DNA of 27,151 bases, taken from positions 1 to 27,151 of the forward strand of contig NZ_CASEGO010000024.1 of assembly GCF_949287625.1 (NCBI RefSeq), written 5' to 3'. Numbering within the stretch: position 1 is the stretch's first letter; each line of letters begins with the position of its first letter. Positions 1-5,788 of this stretch are shown piece after piece. The position numbers were made by a program, and so were the translations under genes. The stretch is from an uncultured Brachyspira sp. (GTDB taxonomy: Bacteria; Spirochaetota; Brachyspiria; Brachyspirales; Brachyspiraceae). Below the pieces are notes generated by a model that saw only the letters and a list, made by a program, of their open reading frames with translations, was not told where the DNA came from and searched no databases.

Positions 1-97
1 TGTGCCAACAAAAGAACTGGGGTGTGGGGCAAAGCCCCACAAATATCAAAATTTAAAAAATTTATTTTTTGACAAACTATATTTGTTTAGGTATATA
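1..97 (+). repeat. Right-hand part of a MITE-like repeat, cut by the window edge
   Basis: This is the right portion of the repeat family described at 92-437; its left part lies outside the window. Bases 5-45 hold the hairpin module: a GGGGTGTGGGGC arm, AAA loop and GCCCCACA arm form an 8-bp perfect stem (TGTGGGGC/GCCCCACA). Nearly the same block recurs at 25102-25143 and, inverted and shortened, at 27116-27151. The right terminus follows, TTGACA at 69-74 and TATATA at 92-97 with 17 bp between. The TATATA is shared with the next copy. I see no gene here. Confidence 0.75.
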
Positions 98-120
98 CTA
101 AAAATTCTTAAGTTTGTCAA
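69..120. promoter_or_regulatory. Symmetric 52-bp bidirectional promoter at the junction of two repeats
   Basis: The sequence reads TTGACA (69-74), 17 bp, TATATA (92-97), 17 bp, TGTCAA (115-120). TATATA is its own reverse complement, so both strands carry a consensus -35, the preferred 17-bp spacing and a good -10. The two promoters face each other and share one -10 box. It arises where the right end of one repeat meets the left end of the next. Rightward transcripts would enter the repeat at 121-408; leftward ones would leave the window. Promoter activity is inferred from consensus match only. Confidence 0.7.
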
Positions 121-437
121 TTTTTTTATTCAACTTTTTCCCGCCGCACACCATACTTAACAGTACTTCCTTCGGTCTCAGGCGGACAGCGTCAAAGAAC
201 ATTATATCCTCGACAAGCTCGGATACGCTTCGCGAAAGTGCAAGTGTAAAAATAATACTAAATAGTACTAATTATGTTTTATATGTAGAATATATTATTA
301 AATTTAGCCTTAAATATATCCTTTCGCTACCAAAGGCACGCAGAGTGGGCACGACTGTGTACTTCGTAGGGCTAGTCCCCACAAATACTAAATTTAAAAA
401 TTTATTTCTTGACAAATTATAGTCTTTTAGGTATATA
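92..437 (+). repeat. MITE-like element, full copy (346 bp), outward promoters at both ends
   Basis: The element runs from TATATA (92-97) to TATATA (432-437). Its ends are imperfect inverted repeats of about 29 bp, each ending inward in TTTGTCAA or its complement. The interior shares AT-rich frames with the copy at 24907-25195, for example TTATTCAACTTTTTCCCGCC near 127-146 and ATGTTTTATATGTAGAATA near 273-291. Between these lie GC-richer blocks that differ from copy to copy. Bases 348-380 recur inverted at 17167-17199 with 31 of 33 bases identical. A 102-codon open frame crosses 114-422, but it runs through the terminal repeat and lacks a convincing ribosome site, so I do not call it a gene. 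No transposase is present; mobility is inferred. Confidence 0.7.
409..437 (+). promoter_or_regulatory. Outward promoter at the right end of the repeat
   Basis: TTGACA (409-414) and TATATA (432-437) are separated by 17 bp. The opposite-facing half seen at 69-120 is missing here, so this is a one-way, rightward promoter. It points into the 3' end of the convergent lipase gene (543-1622), so any transcript would be antisense to that gene. Confidence 0.55.
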
Positions 438-542
438 AAGACATTTTATGGTATTTATTTTCAGGCATATGTATTTATTAAAAAATTATTAAAATAGTTT
501 TAAGTGTGTTGAGTTAATATAAAAATACATAATGTATATTTT

Positions 543-1622
543 TTAATAATATCCTTTATAGCAGCATTTAGCATTCTCATATCCATGTCTTAAAATCATA
601 TCAAAGTTCTCTTCATTAGGACTTGATAATGTTGTTTTATAATTTTTTACTTTTTGACAATTTTCTTCTGTATCATAACTTTTTATAATTTCTTCTTTTT
701 TGTTTTTATCAAGCGTTGACATACTCAATATTTTTGAAGCATGATTTCCTATTTTTACATATATTCCGTTTTTATTTCTTGATATAAAATCGAAATAACT
801 TCTAGTTCTTAAAGCATCTACCTGACTCATAGAAATATCTAAAAGTCTTTTTGTATTAATTTTTCCTACAGCATACCTATCATTAAAACTTGAAGCATTG
901 GCAACAACAGCAAAATTAATATTATCTTTAAACTCACCTCCATTGTTCATTTTATATATAGCTTCAAGTCCTAAATTATCATAAACTCCGCCGTCCCATA
1001 AATGTATATATCTTGGGATATTTTTGATATCTTTGCCTTCATTATCTATCCATTTTTTATTTTCTGTACTAAATTTCTGCATTCCTACTAATATTGGGAA
1101 AGCAGCAGAAAAAGCGGCAGCCATTGATATATCATAGTCTAAATCTTCAGTATATCCCAATTCATAGTCTCCTATATGTTTTTGTGAGAAAGAAAATCTT
1201 TTTCCTGTTTCTACAGTTGTTGTATTTATAGACCATCTTGGAATTTTTAACAAGTCGGAAATTTTGCCGTTCATATTCCAATATTTTTTCATATTATCTG
1301 AAATTATTTCTGGTCTTTGAAATATCTTTGATGGATGAAAAATCAAAGAAAAAATAGATGTTTTTTCTATATCTTTTTTCATAACAGCATTTTTTATTTT
1401 TTGTAATACTTCATTATATTCTTTGCTTTTTGGGAATTTATTATTATTAAAAGAATATACCAAAGCTATTGATATGCTGGCACCTGATACAGTTGATATA
1501 TGTTCTATATTTTCTAATGCATTTTCTTCTGAAAGCCATTTTAATACACCCAAATGAAATATAGCAGCTCTTATTCCGCCTCCTGATAAGGCTAAACCTA
1601 TTTTTTTATCATTTAAAGCCAT
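543..1622 (-). CDS. Patatin-like phospholipase
   Basis: A 359-aa protein of the patatin family, serine acyl hydrolases that use a Ser-Asp dyad to cleave acyl esters of lipids. Visible motifs are the oxyanion-hole glycine run GGGIR (residues 14-18), the nucleophile elbow HISTVSGAS with Ser46, and the catalytic Asp in WDGGVYDNLG (Asp210). The elbow is TVSGA rather than strict GxSxG, a variation also seen in related patatin-type proteins. No signal peptide or membrane segment is visible, so it is probably cytoplasmic or peripheral. AGGAG precedes the ATG. It starts 19 bp after cutC on the same strand, so the two are probably co-transcribed; the link looks positional only. The substrate is unknown. 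Confidence 0.88.
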   Translation of the reverse strand: MALNDKKIGLALSGGGIRAAIFHLGVLKWLSEENALENIEHISTVSGASISIALVYSFNNNKFPKSKEYNEVLQKIKNAVMKKDIEKTSIFSLIFHPSKIFQRPEIISDNMKKYWNMNGKISDLLKIPRWSINTTTVETGKRFSFSQKHIGDYELGYTEDLDYDISMAAAFSAAFPILVGMQKFSTENKKWIDNEGKDIKNIPRYIHLWDGGVYDNLGLEAIYKMNNGGEFKDNINFAVVANASSFNDRYAVGKINTKRLLDISMSQVDALRTRSYFDFISRNKNGIYVKIGNHASKILSMSTLDKNKKEEIIKSYDTEENCQKVKNYKTTLSSPNEENFDMILRHGYENAKCCYKGYY

Positions 1623-1641
1623 AAAATTACTCCTGAAATTA

Positions 1642-2385
1642 TTATATTTTCGATTTTATATTTTTTACCCTTTCTTCATCAGTATATTTTACACTAAACT
1701 CTGAAGCTCTTAAAGCTGTACCCATAAATACATTTTCATTTCTGTATTCCATTAAACTATTAACTGTTTTGTTTGCTGTCATATGATATTCATTAGCTTT
1801 TATAGTGTCTTTTATATATTCGATATTTCTTTCATTTATTCCGCTTCCGGGCATTATTATTATTTTATCATTATATTTTGAAACTAATTCTTTTAATTTT
1901 ATTATGCCGTTCATAACATTAGCCTCTCCTCCAGAAGTAAGTATTCTCTCAAAACCAAGAGATATTATATCTTCACAGGCTTTATTTAAATCACAGCTTA
2001 CATCTACTGCCCTATGAAAAGTAGCTTTACTGCTTCCCCATAAATCTAATAGTTCATTGCATCTTTCTTTATCAACTTTTCCTTCTTTTGTAAGTATACC
2101 GAATACTATGCCGTCAATTTTTAATTCTTTCATAAGTTTTATTTCTCTTTTCATTATTTCAAACTCTGTATCATCATAGCAGAAATCTCCGCCCCTAGGA
2201 CGCACCATTGCATATATTGGTATATTCACTTTTTCTCTTGCTAATTCTAAAACACCATAACTAGGAGTTGTGCCTCCCTCAAACATATTTCCGCAAAGTT
2301 CAAGTCTGTCAGCTCCGCCTTTTCCAGCATTTATACAGGACTCTGCAGAATCAACGCATATTTCTATTTTTATATTTTTATACAT
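1642..2385 (-). CDS. cutC: Copper homeostasis protein CutC
   Basis: A 247-aa protein matching the CutC family along its length. CutC is a TIM-barrel protein named for copper tolerance in E. coli, though its biochemical role is still uncertain. Family landmarks are the N-terminal IEICVDSAESC and GADRLELC strand (about residues 7-31), MVRPRGGDFCY (about 60-70), the FHRAVD motif near the middle, ILTSGG, and PGSGI towards the C-terminus. Several Cys and His residues could bind metal, but I cannot assign a site. An AGAGG ribosome site precedes the ATG. It is the first gene of a probable two-gene unit with the patatin-like gene. No copper-specific regulator or transporter is nearby. Confidence 0.93.
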   Translation of the reverse strand: MYKNIKIEICVDSAESCINAGKGGADRLELCGNMFEGGTTPSYGVLELAREKVNIPIYAMVRPRGGDFCYDDTEFEIMKREIKLMKELKIDGIVFGILTKEGKVDKERCNELLDLWGSSKATFHRAVDVSCDLNKACEDIISLGFERILTSGGEANVMNGIIKLKELVSKYNDKIIIMPGSGINERNIEYIKDTIKANEYHMTANKTVNSLMEYRNENVFMGTALRASEFSVKYTDEERVKNIKSKI

Positions 2386-2482
2386 GTCTATACCTCTTTT
2401 CTGACTATTAAAATTATAATAGAAATTTGCTAATTGTCAAAATAATGTCCCCCATATTTATTTAATAATAAGTACTAGGTTT

Positions 2483-2643
2483 ATGAGAAAAATATTTGTA
2501 ATGCTGCTTTTGCTGACACTGCCAATATAACAAAGCATTTATTTTTTACTCTTGAAGGCACTATTAACAAATATCCTATTACAATAAATATACATATTCA
2601 AAATCCTGATAATATTACTAGAAATAATATGTTTAACTACTAA
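2483..2643 (+). pseudogene. Frameshifted remnant of a small secreted protein
   Basis: An ATG at 2483 opens a signal-peptide-like stretch (MRKIFVMLLLL) that hits a stop at 2528. In the next frame the codons from about 2503 read AAFADTANITKHLFFTLEG and continue openly to a stop at 2641. The pieces fit a typical small exported protein: basic start, hydrophobic core, an Ala-rich cleavage region, then a mature part rich in Asn, Thr and Ile. A single frameshift around 2500-2525 would join them. The mature part is only about 45 residues, so the gene may also be truncated at its 3' end. I recall similar openings in Brachyspira hypothetical proteins but cannot confirm a family. Confidence 0.5.
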
Positions 2644-2713
2644 CTTATTTTATAATAAAATATACGATAGTCTTAAACTTTACTTTTATAGTTATTTTTT
2701 GTATAATAATATT

Positions 2714-3694
2714 ATGAAAGAGTTAGATAGATTAAAACATATATTAAATGAGCCTGTTACAGTTAATAATTTAAATAGAATTAATGATTATTTTATACGC
2801 TATTTATTTTCGCATGCGGGAAATGAACATATAGCTTTAAACTTTATTAATGCAGTATTTAAAGATTTAAACTTTGAAACTTTCAAGAAAATAGAAATAT
2901 TAAATCCTTTTAATATTGCAGAAAACTATGACGAGAAAGAATCAATAGTTGATATAAAAGCAACAACAGAAACAGGAATAATTGTTTTAATAGAAATACA
3001 GTCAAGAGGAAATGAAGATTTTATAAAAAGAGCTTTATACTATTGGGCTTATAATTATAGTTCTAGTTTAAATAGAGGTTCTTTTTATGATGAATTAAGA
3101 CCAACTGTAAGCATAAATATCACCAATTTTATATTAACTGATGAAGATAAAGTGCATAGCTGCTATGTATTAAAAGAATTAAATAATAATAAGATTCTAA
3201 CTGATCATTGTCAATTACATTTCCTAGAGCTTCCAAAATTTAATTCAAAAAATATTGATGAAATAGAAGACTTTCATAAAGAGTTTATTTCTTGGGTAAA
3301 ATTTTTTAAGGGGGAAAACATGTCTATTCTAATGAAAGAAAATACAATATTTGAAGAAGTAGAAAAAAAATGCCGAACTTTTGTTAATGATAGTCCAGTA
3401 ATGGATAAATATAAAAAACGCGAAGTAGATACTTATTTTTTTAATAAGAGTATAGAATTAGATATGAAGAAAGCTAAAGAAGAAGGTATAAAAGAAGGTA
3501 TAGAGAAAGGTATAGAGAAAGGTATAGAGAAAGGTATAGAGAAAGGTATAGAACAAGGTATAGAACAAGGTATAGAACAAGGTAAAAAAGAACAGCAAAG
3601 ATCTATAGCTAAAAGTTTCAAAAATGCAGGCATAGACATAAAAATTATAAGTGAAAATACAGGATTAAGTATAGAAGAAATAAAAAACTTGTGA
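2714..3694 (+). CDS. Rpn / PD-(D/E)XK nuclease family protein
   Basis: A 326-aa protein of the Rpn-like group (PD-(D/E)XK nuclease-fold proteins often annotated as transposases or recombination-promoting nucleases). The fold core shows in SIVDIKATTETG with Asp80 and LIEIQSRGN with Glu94-x-Gln96, the usual D...ExQ pattern, followed by the family's KRALYYWAYNY and LRPTVSINI segments. The C-terminal region (about residues 258-293) is a run of EGI(E/K) repeats encoded by 12-bp tandem units, then a short helical tail. I chose ATG 2714 over the upstream TTG at 2699; both have poor ribosome sites, and a TATAAT at 2702-2707 argues against the TTG. No terminal inverted repeats flank it, so it is not an obvious insertion sequence. 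It could act as a DNA nuclease; activity is untested here. Confidence 0.8.
   Translation: MKELDRLKHILNEPVTVNNLNRINDYFIRYLFSHAGNEHIALNFINAVFKDLNFETFKKIEILNPFNIAENYDEKESIVDIKATTETGIIVLIEIQSRGNEDFIKRALYYWAYNYSSSLNRGSFYDELRPTVSINITNFILTDEDKVHSCYVLKELNNNKILTDHCQLHFLELPKFNSKNIDEIEDFHKEFISWVKFFKGENMSILMKENTIFEEVEKKCRTFVNDSPVMDKYKKREVDTYFFNKSIELDMKKAKEEGIKEGIEKGIEKGIEKGIEKGIEQGIEQGIEQGKKEQQRSIAKSFKNAGIDIKIISENTGLSIEEIKNL
3485..3592 (+). repeat. 12-bp tandem repeat inside the Rpn-like gene
   Basis: Nine in-frame 12-bp units begin with GGTA. There is one GGTATAAAAGAA, four identical GGTATAGAGAAA (3497-3544), three identical GGTATAGAACAA (3545-3580) and one GGTAAAAAAGAA. Each encodes a four-residue G-I-E-K/Q-like unit. 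Identical neighbouring units suggest recent expansion by slippage; because the unit is a multiple of three, length changes keep the frame. Confidence 0.95.
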
Positions 3695-3846
3695 ACGTAT
3701 AGTAAATTTATTTACTAGACACAATTAGCGGGCAAGTTTTTTATTTCTAAATAATAATAAAAAATCTGCGGGTGTCTGATATTTATAATAGTAGTTTTTT
3801 ATAATTAAATAATTTTTTCTAAATCAATAACTTTTAAATAAAGAAG

Positions 3847-3890
3847 GGCTTTTATATAAAAAACAATATATAAAAGATCTTAATTTTTTT
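3847..3890. terminator. Hairpin between convergent genes
   Basis: CTTTTATATA and TATATAAAAG form a 10-bp A+T-rich stem, followed on the + strand by a run of T (about 3882-3890). It lies between the 3' ends of the Rpn-like gene (+) and the glutathione peroxidase gene (-), so it could serve the + strand and perhaps both. The weak stem lowers confidence. Confidence 0.45.
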
Positions 3891-3892
3891 TA

Positions 3893-4375
3893 TTACTTTT
3901 TAAGAAGTTCGCCTACTATATCATCAAGCTCTTCAGGCTTTACTCTAGGATCATAGCGTCCTACTATATTTCCTTGTCTGTCTATCAAGAACTTACCGAA
4001 GTTCCATCTTATTTTTTCAACGCCTTCTTCTGTTGGTTTTTCTGCTTTCAAATAAACAAATAAAGGATCAGCATTTTTACTATTAACTTTTACTTTATCA
4101 AATAGTTTGAAAGTAATACCGAACTTTTCTTTTCTAAACTCGGCAATCTCTTCTATAGGTTCTTTTGCCTGACCTCCGAATTGATTGCAAGGGAAGTCTA
4201 ATATTTCAAAACCTTCTTTTTTGTATTTTTTATATAAATCTTGCAATGCAGGGTATTGTTTTGTAAATCCGCATTTTGTTGCAGTATTGACTATTAATAA
4301 AACTTTGCCTTCATATTTTTTTAATTTAACGTCTTTTCCTTCAGCATCTTTTACTGTGTAATCATATATACTCAT
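3893..4375 (-). CDS. Glutathione peroxidase family thiol peroxidase
   Basis: A 160-aa peroxidase of the GPx family that reduces hydrogen peroxide and organic hydroperoxides. The peroxidatic residue is Cys35 in TATKCGFTKQY (codon TGC, so cysteine rather than selenocysteine). Other active-site blocks are FPCNQFGGQ (61-69) and RWNFGKFL with Trp124. Bacterial Cys-type members usually take electrons from thioredoxin rather than glutathione; that is family knowledge, not shown here. No signal peptide is visible. GGAGG sits seven or so bases before the ATG. It lies next to tpx, with tpx's terminator between them, so the two are probably separate transcripts serving the same purpose: peroxide removal in an anaerobe or microaerophile. 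Confidence 0.93.
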   Translation of the reverse strand: MSIYDYTVKDAEGKDVKLKKYEGKVLLIVNTATKCGFTKQYPALQDLYKKYKKEGFEILDFPCNQFGGQAKEPIEEIAEFRKEKFGITFKLFDKVKVNSKNADPLFVYLKAEKPTEEGVEKIRWNFGKFLIDRQGNIVGRYDPRVKPEELDDIVGELLKK

Positions 4376-4442
4376 AATTCCTCCGTATTTTATAAGTATT
4401 AATTTATATTATAAAATTATAAATTAGTTTTCCTATATATGT

Positions 4443-4478
4443 AAATAAAAAGGCATACCCTATATAAGAATATGCCTT
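4443..4478 (-). terminator. Rho-independent terminator after tpx
   Basis: AAGGCATA (4450-4457) pairs with TATGCCTT (4471-4478), an 8-bp stem with a 13-nt loop. On the minus strand the stem is followed by TTTTTATTT. It lies just past the tpx stop codon. Confidence 0.85.
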
Positions 4479-4499
4479 GAAATTACTCTAGTTTATAAA

Positions 4500-4997
4500 T
4501 TATAAAAGAGCTTTAGCAGCATTTAAAGCAGCATCATAATCTGGTTCATTAGTGATTTCTGGAACATATTGTACATATTTAACAACATTGTCTTTGTCAA
4601 GTACAAATACAGCACGAGTTAAAAGCTGTAATTCTTTTAATAAAGTACCGAATTTTCTTCCGAAATCTTTTTGATTGTAGTCAGAAGCTACGATATGAGA
4701 AGAAACATTAGCAGCACCGCACCATCTAGCTTGAGCAAATGGTAAGTCAACAGAAATTGTTACAACTGTTACTCCTTTAAGATTAGCAGCTTCTTTGTTG
4801 AATCTTCTAGTTTGTACATCGCATACTGGGGTATCTAAAGATGGTACAGATGAAATGATTTTTACTGTATCACCAGCATCTTTTAAAGACCATGGGCTTA
4901 AATCTGTTTTTACTACTGTAAAGTCTAATGCTTTTGCTCCAACTGATAATTGAGCACCTTCTAAAGTTTGTGTAGCACCTTGAAATGTAACTGTCAT
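4500..4997 (-). CDS. tpx: Thiol peroxidase (atypical 2-Cys peroxiredoxin Tpx)
   Basis: A 165-aa Tpx-family peroxiredoxin that reduces hydroperoxides using thioredoxin as electron donor. The peroxidatic Cys59 lies in VPSLDTPVCDVQTRRF and the resolving Cys93 in QARWCGAANV; their spacing is that of Tpx. The later LLTRAVFVLD block supplies the conserved arginine. Length and start match the family, and a strong AAGGAG precedes the ATG. The gene is flanked by its own terminator and a candidate promoter, so it is probably monocistronic. The codons look more even than in neighbouring genes (many GCA/GCT Ala, ACA/ACT Thr), consistent with high expression. Confidence 0.97.
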   Translation of the reverse strand: MTVTFQGATQTLEGAQLSVGAKALDFTVVKTDLSPWSLKDAGDTVKIISSVPSLDTPVCDVQTRRFNKEAANLKGVTVVTISVDLPFAQARWCGAANVSSHIVASDYNQKDFGRKFGTLLKELQLLTRAVFVLDKDNVVKYVQYVPEITNEPDYDAALNAAKALL

Positions 4998-5067
4998 TTT
5001 TTACTCCTTCTATTATTAATTTATCTTTGATAATAAAAATCAAATATAATCTTTTATTATTTAAGAA

Positions 5068-5094
5068 AATATATAATTATTAAAAAAAAGTCAA
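5068..5094 (-). promoter_or_regulatory. Candidate tpx promoter
   Basis: On the minus strand TTGACT (5094-5089) is followed after 15 bp by TATATT (5073-5068); a weaker TATTTT lies at 17 bp. It is about 70 bp upstream of the tpx start. The spacing is not ideal, so this is tentative. Confidence 0.35.
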
Positions 5095-5112
5095 TAATAA
5101 AAATGAATAATT

Positions 5113-5763
5113 TTATTTTTTAGGTATTTCTAAGAGTTTTAGCCTAATTAAAAACTCTTTATTATATTTTATATTAATTTTTATATCTTTTTTTGTGATA
5201 GGGTGAACAAAATTAATCTCTTTTGCTATCAATGCAAAGCCTTTCATTTTATAAATATCAGCATTTTTTGAGTATATTTTATCGCCTATTATTGGGTGTC
5301 CTATATAAGAAAGATGTACGCGTATCTGATGAGTTCTGCCTGTTACTGGTTTAAGTTCAAGTAAAGTATGTTCATTAAGTTTTTTTAATACTTTATAATA
5401 AGTTACAGCACTCTCTCCGCCTTCTTTTATTGAGAGCGGTATTCTTTTATTAGGATTTTTTTTGTCAATTCCTATGGATATATCTATAACTCCGCTATTA
5501 TTTTTTAAATATCCTTCTGCTATAGCATGATAAACTTTATTAATAGTTTTGTTTTTAAAAGATTCTTCAAAGTATTTTTTTGTATTTTCGTCTCTTGCAA
5601 GTATTACTATCCCAGAAGTAAATTTATCTATTCTATGAACTAAATACAGATTATTAATATGATCATGTTCTTCTTTTATTTTTTTTATTAAATTATCGTC
5701 AACTTCTATTCCAGCCTCTTTATTGACAGCAATAAAATAATCATCTTCATAAATAATATTCAT
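5113..5763 (-). CDS. RluA-family RNA pseudouridine synthase
   Basis: A 216-aa pseudouridine synthase of the RluA/RluC/RluD superfamily, which isomerises uridine in rRNA or tRNA. Diagnostic motifs are IAVNKEAGIEV (residues 11-21), LVHRIDKFTSGIVILA with the catalytic Asp46, and GRTHQIRVHL (about 142-151) followed by GHPIIGDKIY. It lacks the N-terminal S4 RNA-binding domain that RluC and RluD carry, so it is a catalytic-domain-only member and its target cannot be named. The start at 5763 has no clear Shine-Dalgarno sequence. The upstream Maf/DUF115 gene ends 25 bp before it on the same strand, so they may be co-transcribed. Confidence 0.92.
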   Translation of the reverse strand: MNIIYEDDYFIAVNKEAGIEVDDNLIKKIKEEHDHINNLYLVHRIDKFTSGIVILARDENTKKYFEESFKNKTINKVYHAIAEGYLKNNSGVIDISIGIDKKNPNKRIPLSIKEGGESAVTYYKVLKKLNEHTLLELKPVTGRTHQIRVHLSYIGHPIIGDKIYSKNADIYKMKGFALIAKEINFVHPITKKDIKINIKYNKEFLIRLKLLEIPKK

Positions 5764-5788
5764 ATTTGTTTCGCTTATAGTTTGTTTA

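Noticed and set aside
114..422. 102-codon open frame on the + strand
   Set aside because: It begins inside the terminal repeat TGTCAA, crosses the mosaic interior, has no clear ribosome site and reads as low-complexity Ser/Leu/Phe sequence. The same region in another copy is not open in a matching frame.
1..440. Possible CRISPR array
   Set aside because: The repeats are few, long, inverted at their ends and separated by unequal segments of about 290 bp that share sequence. No cas gene is present.
3433..3639. Minus-strand open frame rich in Ser-Ile-Pro repeats
   Set aside because: It is the antisense reading of the 12-bp repeat in the Rpn-like gene, kept open by the repeat itself.
2714..3694. 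Rpn-like gene as part of an insertion sequence
   Set aside because: No terminal inverted repeats or target duplications are visible around it, and this family is commonly present as stand-alone genes.
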